A stretch of DNA of 64,000 nt. It comes from an uncultured Acidimicrobiales bacterium (GTDB taxonomy: Bacteria > Actinomycetota > Acidimicrobiia > Acidimicrobiales > SZUA-35). Under the pieces are notes generated by a model. That model was given only the letters and a program-made list of their open reading frames with translations, was not told the origin of the DNA and did no database searches. This document shows, piece after piece, positions 8,289 to 17,468 of the stretch. The stretch is from assembly GCA_937922785.1 (NCBI GenBank), contig CALAJQ010000004.1, positions 1-64,000 of the forward strand. Direction: 5' to 3'. The number at the start of each line of letters is the position of its first letter. Within the stretch, counting starts at the first letter, position 1. The translations under genes and the position numbers were made by a program.

Positions 8289-8867
8289 TTACCAGGCAGC
8301 GCGTTGTTCGGCGATCGCTTCCACAAGCTCCCTGTGAATACGCTCCACCTCATTGCCGTATCTAGGCGCAACACCGACGTTGACGTCAGGGTCGTCGTTC
8401 CAACACCGCCGAATAACCAACGCACGACCCTGGTTGTCGTACTTGCCGCCTGCGTCACTTAGAACTGGGTTTGGGCCCGAGTTCTCAACTACCTCAGCCT
8501 CGGCCTCCCAAATTGGGACCAACGTGCGGCCAGTAAAGTTGGTGATCTCAACGCCTTCTCGGCTAACAGCAAGCCCAATTTGGGCTACTCGCTTGCCGAT
8601 CAAGATGTGAAACACAACCCACAGCAGCGTTAATGGCTCTGGACTGCGCAGAAAGCCAACCACCGAAGGAAGCGCAAAAATGGCTGTCAATACAACGACC
8701 AGTGGTGAAACTCGCGCAATAACTCGCCTACCGGCGGAGCGTCTACCCATGCTCCATTCTGCCTTATCTTCGCGGTCTATGTCAGGTCGCGCGGGGCTGG
8801 AACTATCGGTGGGTGATTTGTTGGAAGCTGTTCTATTCCAACGTTGCGTAGTTAGTTGATCGGTCAT
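8289..8867 (-). CDS. PH-domain-like small membrane protein
   Basis: The core (last about 150 residues) has one or two hydrophobic segments (VSPLVVVLTAIFALPSVVGF and the following LTLLWVVFHILIG) followed by a beta-rich region (VSREGVEITNFTGRTLVPIW) typical of bacterial PH-domain proteins of actinobacteria. Function of the family is unknown; such proteins sit at the membrane. Two starts are credible: the ATG at 8867, which overlaps the upstream decarboxylase by 35 bp and gives 192 residues, or the internal ATG at 8750 (MGRRSAGRR), giving 153 residues and a protein starting just before the membrane segment. The last 11 bp including the stop are repeated 23 bp further on. Confidence 0.62.
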   Translation of the reverse strand: MTDQLTTQRWNRTASNKSPTDSSSPARPDIDREDKAEWSMGRRSAGRRVIARVSPLVVVLTAIFALPSVVGFLRSPEPLTLLWVVFHILIGKRVAQIGLAVSREGVEITNFTGRTLVPIWEAEAEVVENSGPNPVLSDAGGKYDNQGRALVIRRCWNDDPDVNVGVAPRYGNEVERIHRELVEAIAEQRAAW

Positions 8868-10101
8868 CAATGATGTCGCCTCGGACTTGTTCAACACAAT
8901 CGGCCAAGTCCGACAGATATTGAGGCACGATTCCGGCGTTGGAGTTTGACACGGTGGAATGAAGCGAATCGGGCGGGGTCTGGCGGTCATGCACCCAACC
9001 TTTGGCCCCAAGCGCATCGCCAAGTGCAAACACGTCAATCGGGCTTCCTGATTCGGTATCCGATGCCATTGCAATGAGCTGATACGCGCCGTCCCCCAAC
9101 ACCTTGATGCCATCGATTTCGGCAATTCCCGCCCGAATGGCGTCGGCCGTCTCCAACACGCTGGCGGTCAACTTCTTATAGCCATCGATGCCGAGGTGTT
9201 GCATCACCGCCCACGCAGCTGCCATAGGCAGTCCAGATCTGGTGCCTTGCATATTTGGCGATGCGTAAAACCCACCCAGCCAGTCATCGAACACAAACGT
9301 CTGATACTTCCGTAGCTCTTTGGTGCGGTGCAAGATTACAGACACACCTTTGGGGGCGTACCCGAGTTTGTGGATGTCTGCGGAGATTGACGTCACGCCA
9401 AAGACTCTAAAATCCCAGACCGGAACCTCGCGCCCCAACATCTCGGCGAAGGGCAGGAAGAAGCCACCCATGCAGGCATCAACGTGGCAGTTGGCGTCAA
9501 CGCTGGCCGCCAGCGCTGCGATCGCACCAATGTCATCAACTACGCCGTGCGGGTATTGCGGAGCCGATCCGACAACTAGCGCTGTATTGGGTCCGACGTA
9601 AGCGGCCATCTCCTCAACATCAGCTGTGAGATCATCAGACACTCCGACCTTGTGAACCTTCAGACCAAAGAGGTGGCCGGCCTTGTGGAACGCGGCGTGA
9701 GCGCTAGCGGCCAGCACGATTTCTGGCTCGGTCACTCCCCTTTCGATTCGGGCTCGTTCGCGGGCTGCCTTAACTGCACACAAGATCGATTCTGTGCCTC
9801 CGCTGGTCAGAAATCCTGATGTTGTGTCTGGACCGTTTAACAAAGCGCCAGTCCATCCAACTACCTCTGATTGAATCTCTCGCAGGCTAGGAAAGGCAAT
9901 GGTGTTCAGTGCGTTCTCGTGGAGGTAAAGCGAAGCCGCTTTCTCTGCCACCTCACGCACTGAAGGTCCGCCGTCATAGACCATCCCAAACGTCTTGCCA
10001 GTCTCCCAAGAGGCATCATTGGACCTCTTAGCTTCTAGCTCGGCGACGATCTCATCGATCGGGCGACCGGCTGATCCAAGACTTTTTGAGTTGTTGGTCA
10101 T
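8833..10101 (-). CDS. PLP-dependent group II decarboxylase/sphingosine-1-phosphate-lyase-like enzyme
   Basis: This 422-residue fold-type I PLP enzyme is related to glutamate decarboxylase and sphingosine-1-phosphate lyase. Diagnostic stretches are GFLTSGGTESILCAVKAARE (PLP phosphate binding), VDACMGGFFLPF (the aspartate that contacts the pyridine nitrogen) and SADIHKLGYAPKG, where the lysine forms the Schiff base. The N-terminal YLHENALNTIAFPSLREIQ resembles the lyase branch more than glutamate decarboxylase. Substrate is unknown; decarboxylation of an amino acid or cleavage of a phosphorylated long-chain base are both possible. The ATG start is clear. The PH-domain gene follows directly and may overlap its end. 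Confidence 0.85.
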   Translation of the reverse strand: MTNNSKSLGSAGRPIDEIVAELEAKRSNDASWETGKTFGMVYDGGPSVREVAEKAASLYLHENALNTIAFPSLREIQSEVVGWTGALLNGPDTTSGFLTSGGTESILCAVKAARERARIERGVTEPEIVLAASAHAAFHKAGHLFGLKVHKVGVSDDLTADVEEMAAYVGPNTALVVGSAPQYPHGVVDDIGAIAALAASVDANCHVDACMGGFFLPFAEMLGREVPVWDFRVFGVTSISADIHKLGYAPKGVSVILHRTKELRKYQTFVFDDWLGGFYASPNMQGTRSGLPMAAAWAVMQHLGIDGYKKLTASVLETADAIRAGIAEIDGIKVLGDGAYQLIAMASDTESGSPIDVFALGDALGAKGWVHDRQTPPDSLHSTVSNSNAGIVPQYLSDLADCVEQVRGDIIDDRSTNYATLE

Positions 10102-10160
10102 GGCCCGAAGCTTAGGTTCACCAGTGCGGCCGACCCAAGCTCCGGAGTCTGTGACTGCTG

Positions 10161-11780
10161 CTAGCTTTCCCAGCGGAAGCTGTTGAGAATCGTTGGGACT
10201 GCGCCAACCATTGCATCATCGACCGCTTGTATGCCCAGGATGAAGAACCGTTCTTCGCCCGGAATCTGTCCTGCGACATATACCAGCGACGACTGGGCGG
10301 TCGAGCAGTTTGTGAGCAGAACAACAAATCCTTCGAATCCGTTTGTTCTGTATTCCTCCGCATCTCCTGACTGGGTGCAGTTCGCCAGATCACCTTCCAT
10401 TATCGAAAGCGTGGTTTCGACCATGTCCAACGCAGGATCAGTAAAGGCAACAATTATCGCACCGTTGCCGGCGTAGGCCTCCGCAGTTGTGCCGAACGCC
10501 GTCTCAAGGTTTTCAGCCGCTGCAACAACTGCCAGCGTTCCGTAGCCATCTACTGGCAAGGGCACCGTTGAGATGTCCCTGAACTCGGCCGGGACCTGGA
10601 ATGACATCAAGCCGGTGTCATCAACGAGTCGTACAAACTCTGAGTAAGGCGTGCCCGGCCCACCAACGGTTGCTGGACCGGACAGCTCGGCGCTAAAGAT
10701 AACTTCAAGCTTGTCACCGCTGTTGAGGTTGCCCCCAAGAATCTCACCGGTGCTGGGTCGAATCACCTCAACGTTAAGCTCATCCTCGATTCCTTGGGAT
10801 CGCAAGATGTCGCAGTAGTGGTTCAAAGTGCCGTCGGTCGCTAACGGCACTCCTTCTAGTTCAACTACGAGGTCGCCAGGAAGTATCCCTGCCTTGTCTG
10901 CCGGCGAACCGGTCTCGGTGGCGTTGACCCAAAGCCCGGTAACTTCGCCGATCGAATAGGCAACTGCGTTGAGTCCAATTGACTCATAATCGGCCCCTGA
11001 CTGCAATATGTCGACGATGGGTTGGGCGTACTCAGCAGCGATCGCTGTATTGAAGTCGTGCTGGTCGTTGCCGGCGTAGTTAACGCCAATCACGTAGCCG
11101 TCGTCGGTGAAGAGCGGTCCACCGGAGTTGCCACCCCGAATTCGCGCATCGTGTTCGATCACAGACTCAACTGATGCCCAGCTGGTGTGGCCAACTTGTT
11201 CGGCTGTAGAGATAATGCCGCGGGTCAAAGTGAACTCGGTAGTGCCGAGCGGGAACCCGGCGGCAAGGACATCGGTACCGACCTGTATTGGTCCGTCGTA
11301 GAACTCGACAAAAGGAAAGTCTTCACCGTCAATGTCGATCACGGCCAGATCAGCACACTCTGAAAGCCCTAGGACACGAGCGTTGCGTGGCTCGTCCTCA
11401 CCGTCGATAGTCACTTCAAGAATTGCCGCTCCCCCCGCTACGTGGTTGTTGGTAACCGCTATGCCCGAAGCGTCGATTATGAAACCTGAGCCAGTGCCGA
11501 CAACGATTCCGTCACCCTCAGGAGTTGAGATGTCGCCTACTTGAAAGATCCTGACTACAGCGGTTCGTGATTCTTCGATGCCCGCCCCCGAAGCTGACAG
11601 CTTGATCGGTTGCGCTGTTGTTGATGATGATGCATCAGAGCTTTCTGTTGTACTGCTGCCCGGCTGATCGGCGCCGGAGCTTTGGCTGTTGCCGCACGCT
11701 GCGGCTAGCACTGCGAAGCTAGTAAGCAACGCAACAACTTTGGGTAACGACATCGACTTCCACATAATCGACCTCCACAT
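10161..11780 (-). CDS. HtrA-like trypsin-family serine protease lipoprotein with PDZ domain
   Basis: A short leader ends in a lipobox (VLAAAC), so the protein is expected to be lipid-anchored outside the membrane. After a Ser/Thr-rich linker comes a chymotrypsin-fold domain with all three catalytic residues: His in VTNNHVAGG, Asp in SECADLAVIDI and Ser in RGGNSGGPLF. A PDZ domain follows (SPADKAGILPGDLVVELEG). The remaining 170 or so residues (from about SGPATVGGPG) match nothing I recognise. The start is placed at the ATG at 11780, preceded by AGAGGAG; a second ATG at 11765 also has a GGAGG site, and the longer reading from 11831 lacks support. Likely role: envelope protein quality control or regulated proteolysis. 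Confidence 0.9.
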   Translation of the reverse strand: MWRSIMWKSMSLPKVVALLTSFAVLAAACGNSQSSGADQPGSSTTESSDASSSTTAQPIKLSASGAGIEESRTAVVRIFQVGDISTPEGDGIVVGTGSGFIIDASGIAVTNNHVAGGAAILEVTIDGEDEPRNARVLGLSECADLAVIDIDGEDFPFVEFYDGPIQVGTDVLAAGFPLGTTEFTLTRGIISTAEQVGHTSWASVESVIEHDARIRGGNSGGPLFTDDGYVIGVNYAGNDQHDFNTAIAAEYAQPIVDILQSGADYESIGLNAVAYSIGEVTGLWVNATETGSPADKAGILPGDLVVELEGVPLATDGTLNHYCDILRSQGIEDELNVEVIRPSTGEILGGNLNSGDKLEVIFSAELSGPATVGGPGTPYSEFVRLVDDTGLMSFQVPAEFRDISTVPLPVDGYGTLAVVAAAENLETAFGTTAEAYAGNGAIIVAFTDPALDMVETTLSIMEGDLANCTQSGDAEEYRTNGFEGFVVLLTNCSTAQSSLVYVAGQIPGEERFFILGIQAVDDAMVGAVPTILNSFRWES

Positions 11781-11904
11781 GGTGGCTCCTCTTAGAGTCA
11801 GAAAGCTTGTTAATGACCTGTTCGGAGCCAACCCTCAATCTGGTTCGCGATAATTCTGAGAAATCACAGTTTCAAAAGAGACAGTTTTCGAAAGAGATAG
11901 AGAA

Positions 11905-12555
11905 TTAGCCGACGTAGCGCTGGTAGGCGTTGGCTGACTCTTCCAGAATCACGCCAGGCTCATTCGCAACTGCTGCCAGCCAAGACGGCCTGTTCTTTGC
12001 GGTTACTACTAGTGGCGCTTCCATGTCAGACAGCGCCATCAGCAGATGAACAAAGCTGGTTGCATAGTCGGGAGGGCGCAGATCGTTGCTGAGCTCGGCA
12101 AGGGCCAATTTGTCTGGAGACATTCCGTCGTTGTCGCCTGGGTCTAACCATGTTGCTGACGTCGGTTCGCTTCCGCCGCCTCTGATTCCAGGTCCGTCCG
12201 CCAGCACGACGCCCCGAACCAGGTCGGGCCTTGCTCCCGCGACCATCAATCCGACATAGGCACCCAGGCCCCGGCCAAGAACAGTGCACGGCCCCAGATG
12301 GGCCAGCGCGATATCAACATCACTCATCAAGATTTCGCACGTGTAACCACCACCTGCAGGCACGGTGCTCTGGCCGTGACCTGTGAAGTCCAGGCCAAAG
12401 ATGCCGCCGGGCCACTGATCCCACGGCGGTGCAGGCATTTGAGTCTGCTCGCCCAGACCGTGCAGCAATAGCAGCGGCGGACAAGACTCGTCTGCAGTGG
12501 CGGACCCAAGTTCATGCAAGGCAAGAGTGATCTTGTTGTGTTGAAGTTCAATCAT
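11905..12555 (-). CDS. alpha/beta-hydrolase-fold protein lacking the nucleophile serine
   Basis: The 216-residue protein has the alpha/beta-hydrolase layout: the oxyanion strand LLLLHGLGEQ, then GLDFTGHGQS, then the nucleophile elbow. The elbow reads TVLGRGLGAY, so the expected Ser of G-x-S-x-G is Gly96. A classical serine hydrolase mechanism therefore looks impossible and the protein may be a non-enzymatic or binding member of the fold. It is translationally coupled to the upstream canonical hydrolase by a 4-bp ATGA overlap, so the two may form a complex. A near-duplicated 15-16 bp segment follows its stop. Confidence 0.78.
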   Translation of the reverse strand: MIELQHNKITLALHELGSATADESCPPLLLLHGLGEQTQMPAPPWDQWPGGIFGLDFTGHGQSTVPAGGGYTCEILMSDVDIALAHLGPCTVLGRGLGAYVGLMVAGARPDLVRGVVLADGPGIRGGGSEPTSATWLDPGDNDGMSPDKLALAELSNDLRPPDYATSFVHLLMALSDMEAPLVVTAKNRPSWLAAVANEPGVILEESANAYQRYVG

Positions 12556-13448
12556 GACAAGAACTCCAAAGTCTTCGCCGCCATTAGATCGGGTTCTTCG
12601 ATGTGGACAAAGTGCCCCAGATCATCCATGACCTCAAGCTGACCGCCGGGCGGAAGCCACCCTTCAACGTCTGATCGTTCGGTGCCCCAGCCCATCTCTT
12701 CTTGAACGCCACCCAGCACGGCCATAAACGGTACGGACAGTCCGACCAATCTGAAGAGCGACCATTCGGGGCGGTAGGGTCCAAACCCGCCAAACCGCAT
12801 AGTGGGGTCCAGCTTCCAACGCCATCCGTCTTCGTGTTCTTGTGCCCCCACTGACACCAAATATCTGAGCCATTCCGGGCTAAGTCTTGGGTTCATACGG
12901 GCCCGTCGGGTCGCCAACTCCTCAGCGGTTCCCGGCTTCCTTATCGCCTCATGCGCTTTCCGTCGATAGTCCAGGCGCTGGGCCAAGTCGGCAGACATGA
13001 GTCTCGTTCGGTCTCTGTCGGCGACATCAGGCATTGTTCGTTTTGACGGGAGCCCGTCAAGGTTGACCAGCGCAGTGACGAGGTCGGGCCGAACATCGGC
13101 GAGGGCCATCATTAAGCCTCCACCCTTCGAATGTCCAACAACCGGAACTGGTCCTGAGCAGGCCGACTTCAGCACTGCGACGGCGTCACGAGTGTCAGCT
13201 TCCCAGTTGTAAAGGGCGGCGTGCTGGCTGTCTCCGTGGCCGCGCTGATCCCAACTAATTACTCGCCAACCCCCCGCAGCCAACCTCGGAGCAAACCCAT
13301 CGAGCGTGCCAGCAAAGTCGAAGCCACCGTGGGCCAGAAATAAAGGCGGGTCTGAGTCTTCGCCCCACTGGTATGCAGCAAGCCGCAACCCTGAACTATC
13401 AACTTGCCAAGTTCGGTCGGGACGGCGAGCGCCCGGAAACGTAATCAT
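12552..13448 (-). CDS. alpha/beta hydrolase, canonical nucleophile
   Basis: This is a 298-residue serine hydrolase. Visible elements are LFLAHGGFDFAG (oxyanion loop), ISWDQRGHGDS and the nucleophile elbow VVGHSKGGGL. A late acidic residue and the His in LGHFVHIEEP complete a plausible catalytic triad. Substrate class (ester, epoxide, lactone) cannot be assigned. It overlaps the following serine-less paralogue by 4 bp, forming a two-gene operon read leftward. ATG start. Confidence 0.85.
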   Translation of the reverse strand: MITFPGARRPDRTWQVDSSGLRLAAYQWGEDSDPPLFLAHGGFDFAGTLDGFAPRLAAGGWRVISWDQRGHGDSQHAALYNWEADTRDAVAVLKSACSGPVPVVGHSKGGGLMMALADVRPDLVTALVNLDGLPSKRTMPDVADRDRTRLMSADLAQRLDYRRKAHEAIRKPGTAEELATRRARMNPRLSPEWLRYLVSVGAQEHEDGWRWKLDPTMRFGGFGPYRPEWSLFRLVGLSVPFMAVLGGVQEEMGWGTERSDVEGWLPPGGQLEVMDDLGHFVHIEEPDLMAAKTLEFLS

Positions 13449-13574
13449 CGGTTCAACTTAGCTAACCGCCCGAATGGTCTGGTAACTGGGACCATCCGGG
13501 GGTTCGAGCAGCTTCCTATTGCCAAGTTCTGGCAACTCTGTGAATCGACCTGTGTTCAATGTCTATTTGAATGT

Positions 13575-15797
13575 CTAGTTGAACGGGTCCTCATCACCTG
13601 AGTCATTGAGGAAGGTTGCTCTAGTAGGTCGGTTATTCAGATCTGGGAATCTCTGCACAAGCTCCTCGGCTTGGGAGATCCACTGGTCTCGCTCGATTCG
13701 ACCGGGAAATGAGAGCGCATCGTCAACAATGTCAACGTCGGCGCTGGTGAAGGCCGCAAGCTGTTCCCATGACTTGATCCCGTACTCGTTCAGGGTTGCC
13801 TCTAGTACTGGACCTATGCCGTTAATCACCTTGAGGTCATCACTGTGGGCCGAGCCAGGCGTTCCCAACTTCGTCGTGCCGCTTTGCCATGAGTGACTTG
13901 TGGAGCCGGCTGCGGTGTTGGAGCTAGACCCTGGGTTGTGACCAACCAACAGCTCTTTGGCCTGAGCGACCCAACCGTCTCTGGTTATCCGGCCCGGGAA
14001 GTCTTCAAGAGCCTCGTCGACCATGTCGACCTCGGCATCGCTAAGTGCCCCAAGTTGTTCCCAAGACTGGATACCGAATCCGTTGAGTATTTCTTCCATC
14101 TTTGGACCGATGCCACTGATGAGTTTCAGATCATCACGGTGATCTGATCCGGGGGTTCCAAATTGGGTAGGCGCGACATCTGAAGCTCCAGCTGAATCTG
14201 TATCTGCCGAGCCAGCTGACTGTGTCGAGGCAGAATCGTCGGCCCGACCAATGGCGGTCGCAGCGGCTGCGGTAGTCACTACTGCTGCCGCAGGCGCAGC
14301 TGCTGCAGTGAAACCTTGAGGGGCCGCCGATGGGCGATCCGCCAGCTGGCGTTCGAGGTCAGAAATTCGCCTCTGGGCTGCATCCAGGTCACCTTGGAGA
14401 GCTTCGCCGGAGCTAGAAGTAGCGTCCGATTCGAGGTCACCGATTAGGGCGGTTTTGGCCTCAACGTCAGCCTCGAGCAAACCGACCTGGGCGTTGGCGC
14501 CGTCGATCTGTAGCTCCAAGATTGAAATCCGTTCTCGGGCTGCAGTGAGATCTGCATTTGATGTGTCCAAATCGCCTTGCAACGAATTATTAGCGGCTGC
14601 GTTCAGCTCGGCCTCAAGCTCAGCGATTCGAGTATTGGCACCATCAAGCTGGCCTACCTGACCCTCAAGCTCGGCGATCCTCGCATTGGCACCATCAAGC
14701 TGGCCAAGCTGACCCTCAAGCTCGGCAATCCGTGCATTGGCACCCTCTAGCTGGCCCACCTGACCCTCAAGATCAGCAATCCGTGCATTGGCACCATCAA
14801 GCTCACTCCGAGCCCGACCAGCATCAGCCTCCAAATCAGCAAACCCAGAAACCTGAACCGAAGCCTCACCAAGCTGACCCTCAAGATCAGCAATCCTGGC
14901 CCGAGCACCATCAAGCTCACCTAGCTGGCCTTGGAGATCAGCAATCCGTGCATTGGCTCCCTCTAGCTGGCCGACCTGACCTTCAAGATCAGCAATCCTC
15001 GCCTGAGCAGAACCAAGCTGGCCGACCTGACCCTCAAGATCAGCAATCCGTGCATTCGCGCCATCAAGCTCACTCCGAGCCCGACCAGCATCAGCCTCCA
15101 AATCAGCAAATCCAGAAACCTGAACCGACGCCTCACCCAACTGACCTTCAAGATCAGCAATCCTGGCCCGAGCACCATCAAGCTCACCTAGCTGGCCTTG
15201 GAGATCAGCGATCTTTCCGTTGGCTGCTTCCAGTTCGTCTCTAACTCGCCCAGCCTCGCCGGCGGAATTGGTTGCGATGCCGTCCAAGTCTGCGATCCGA
15301 GCGTTGGCGCCTTCGAGATCGGCTTCAAGTGCTGAGATTCGGGTGTTGGCACCAGACAACTCAGATTTTGCGCTGTCGAGCGCCAGCGCCTTCGCACTGC
15401 TCGAGCCGAGTTCGCCTCGGACGCCTTCCAGCTCCGCCTGAGAGCTCTCGAGCTCGCCGGTTAGTAAAGACAAGCGCTCGTTGGCCGACTTCACATCAGA
15501 CTCCAGCAAGAGATTCGCTTCGTGGGCAGACTTCAGCTCCTCGTTGACCCGAGTGAAGTCGCCTGTCGTTGTTTTCAGTCGGTTCTGCAGACCCAGCTGA
15601 TCGCGCAATGCCTCATCACGTGCCGATCTCAGCGACAACATCTCCGATTCTGCATTGCGGCTGGCAGCTGTCTGGGCGTTCCAATCGGCCGCGCTGATTG
15701 AGCGGCGGCGCCAACGCCAAAGCAACCAGCCGATGAGGATTCCCACCAGTAAGGCCAATATCAGTGGGAGAAGGATCTCTACTAGCGCCCAAATCAT
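13575..15797 (-). CDS. membrane-anchored coiled-coil protein with two C-terminal helix-hairpin-helix repeats
   Basis: The 740-residue protein opens with one transmembrane segment (IWALVEILLPLILALLVGIL) and a basic stop-transfer. A long Ala/Leu/Glu coiled coil follows (about residues 40-480), built on units such as GANARIADLEGQVGQL. Part of the coil is duplicated as an 89-residue (267-bp) tandem repeat. After an Ala-rich linker come two related modules of about 55 residues, each containing DDLK(L/V)I(S/N)GIGP followed by LxxxGIxSWEQL, a helix-hairpin-helix pattern like that in DNA-binding or ligase proteins. It lies directly downstream of the OmpA/BON gene with 61 bp between them, so the pair probably works together in the envelope, for example in linking membrane, wall and nucleoid. 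That role is inference. The stop codon sits in a 12-bp tandem duplication. Confidence 0.8.
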   Translation of the reverse strand: MIWALVEILLPLILALLVGILIGWLLWRWRRRSISAADWNAQTAASRNAESEMLSLRSARDEALRDQLGLQNRLKTTTGDFTRVNEELKSAHEANLLLESDVKSANERLSLLTGELESSQAELEGVRGELGSSSAKALALDSAKSELSGANTRISALEADLEGANARIADLDGIATNSAGEAGRVRDELEAANGKIADLQGQLGELDGARARIADLEGQLGEASVQVSGFADLEADAGRARSELDGANARIADLEGQVGQLGSAQARIADLEGQVGQLEGANARIADLQGQLGELDGARARIADLEGQLGEASVQVSGFADLEADAGRARSELDGANARIADLEGQVGQLEGANARIAELEGQLGQLDGANARIAELEGQVGQLDGANTRIAELEAELNAAANNSLQGDLDTSNADLTAARERISILELQIDGANAQVGLLEADVEAKTALIGDLESDATSSSGEALQGDLDAAQRRISDLERQLADRPSAAPQGFTAAAAPAAAVVTTAAAATAIGRADDSASTQSAGSADTDSAGASDVAPTQFGTPGSDHRDDLKLISGIGPKMEEILNGFGIQSWEQLGALSDAEVDMVDEALEDFPGRITRDGWVAQAKELLVGHNPGSSSNTAAGSTSHSWQSGTTKLGTPGSAHSDDLKVINGIGPVLEATLNEYGIKSWEQLAAFTSADVDIVDDALSFPGRIERDQWISQAEELVQRFPDLNNRPTRATFLNDSGDEDPFN
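14786..15214. repeat. 267-bp internal tandem duplication in coiled-coil gene
   Basis: Sequence beginning at 14801 recurs at 15068 with few differences over about 150 bp, an offset of 267 bp or 89 codons, so frame is kept. Shorter 33-42 bp sub-repeats encoding ARIADLEGQ-type heptads surround it. It looks like recent unequal exchange or slippage within the coil. Confidence 0.85.
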
Positions 15798-15858
15798 GAT
15801 CTTTTAGTCTCCTTGTTAAGTGTCTTCGTGGAAGTCGTCTCGAAGTGTGTGTGCATGG

Positions 15859-17409
15859 TTAGAACTGTTCCTTGGCGACAAAGGCAACTCGGCGGTTTTC
15901 TAGCCGGCCTTCATCTGTGTCATTAGTGGCAACTGGTTGGCTTTCGCCGAAACCTGTTGGTTGGAGTCTCTGAGCGTCAATGCCCTGTTCGACTAGGTAG
16001 GCCACTACCGAGTCGGCCCGCCTCTGAGAGAGCTCGAGGTTGTAGGCCTCAGGTCCCTGGGAATCGGTATGACCGCCGGTCTCAACGACCGGACGCTCAT
16101 AGGTATTCATCGCCGCTACGACCTTGTCCAGAGTTCCCTTGGCTACATCTGTTAGCTCCGCCGAGTCCGAAGCGAACACCACGTTCTCTCGGATTTCGTC
16201 TTGAAGCTGATCGAGCTCTGCCTGAAGTAACACGATCTCCTCGTCAACGGTCGTCTCGGTCTCAGAAAGCGTGACGGTTCCACTGACGGTTAGTCCGGCG
16301 TCGCCAGCGCTGGCCATTGCTTGGTTAAGCGCATCTACCGCTTCAGCATCAGCTCCAACTCCATTCACCACCAAGTCGTTGTCAATGAGAGTTGCCTCGG
16401 CTGTCTCCAGACCACCGAAGTTGCCAATGACGCCGGCGAGGGCGCTGACCTGTGCGTCTGCGCCTTCTATGTCGCCACCTTGATCAAGCACTGTGAGGTT
16501 GTTGACCACATTCTCTGCACCTACAGATTCCGCAGCTGCTGCTTCAAGTTCTGCGGCCTGTTCGACTGAAAGAACCTGTCCGGTCAGCACGATCGTGGCG
16601 CCGTCATAAGCAGCATTTACCTCGACGGGTTCCAGTGGCGCCGGAGAGTTAACGGCGATCCCGTCGCCGACGAGCTCGGCGAGCGCTGCTGCGCTAGGTC
16701 CGTCGGCCGCGTCGATCGAGCCAGTTAGGTCTGTGTCAGTTAGCGCAAGATCTGCTGCAACCACGCCTGCTCCTAAAGAAGGCAGAATCGCGGTCAAGCG
16801 ATCAATCTGGCCGTTGGCATCAGCCGCCGACGGCTCCAACCCGCTGATCGTCAGATTGTTTATGACTGTGGCACCCGAAGCTTCGGCCGCGGCGACTAGG
16901 GCGTCAGCGTGATCTTGGGTCGGGACTGTGCCGGCCAGGGTGATTGTCTCGCCGTCGGAAATCGTGCTTACGTTTATCGCGCCCAACTGGGCAGGCTCAC
17001 CAGCGGTGGCCGCCACTGAAACGTTGCGAATGTCTTCACCCTCGCCGGGGCCCGTCTGGTCCTCTAGAACCCGTTCGATCTGGGATGCGCTTACGCCCTC
17101 GGGCAGCTGCCCGGTGACTTCAAGGTTGCGGTAGGTTGCTTCGAATTCAAGGCCAGTGGGATCTATCCCAGCTTCTCTCAGAATCTCTGGCGCTGCTTCT
17201 GTTATGTCGCCTTCGATGTGGCGAACGCCCCAGATGGTTCCACCGATTAGTCCTAGTGCTGCAAGCGGTAACATCCACCAGCCCCAACGCCTAAACCAAG
17301 GCCGGGGCAAACGCCCATCTTCGGTGCCTTCCACATACCCGCGACGTGACCAGTCGGCCACCTCTGACTCGCGTGAGTCGTGCCGTCCTCTCTCTCCCCT
17401 TACAGCCAC
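15859..17409 (-). CDS. OmpA-family protein with BON-like domains
   Basis: The 516-residue protein has a charged cytoplasmic N-terminus of about 45 residues and one membrane segment (WWMLPLAALGLIGGTIWGV). A long outer region shows repeated BON-like units, each with a pattern like ITLAGTVPTQDHADALVAAA...VINNLTI. The C-terminus is an OmpA peptidoglycan-binding domain with GGHTDSQGPEAYNLELSQRR and TGFGESQPVATNDTDEGRLE. The order membrane-BON-OmpA resembles ArfA (Rv0899) of Mycobacterium. It probably tethers the membrane to peptidoglycan. The GTG start is well supported by AGGAGG six bases upstream. It heads the operon with the coiled-coil/HhH protein. Confidence 0.88.
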   Translation of the reverse strand: MAVRGERGRHDSRESEVADWSRRGYVEGTEDGRLPRPWFRRWGWWMLPLAALGLIGGTIWGVRHIEGDITEAAPEILREAGIDPTGLEFEATYRNLEVTGQLPEGVSASQIERVLEDQTGPGEGEDIRNVSVAATAGEPAQLGAINVSTISDGETITLAGTVPTQDHADALVAAAEASGATVINNLTISGLEPSAADANGQIDRLTAILPSLGAGVVAADLALTDTDLTGSIDAADGPSAAALAELVGDGIAVNSPAPLEPVEVNAAYDGATIVLTGQVLSVEQAAELEAAAAESVGAENVVNNLTVLDQGGDIEGADAQVSALAGVIGNFGGLETAEATLIDNDLVVNGVGADAEAVDALNQAMASAGDAGLTVSGTVTLSETETTVDEEIVLLQAELDQLQDEIRENVVFASDSAELTDVAKGTLDKVVAAMNTYERPVVETGGHTDSQGPEAYNLELSQRRADSVVAYLVEQGIDAQRLQPTGFGESQPVATNDTDEGRLENRRVAFVAKEQF

Positions 17410-17468
17410 CCGAATCCTCCTAATTGGAAACCGAGCACAACCAATGTGCTAGTTGTATGACGTCTGAG

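Noticed and set aside
8868-9125. N-terminal extension of the PH-domain gene to 9125
   Set aside because: The added residues are an out-of-frame reading of the decarboxylase gene and are not protein-like.
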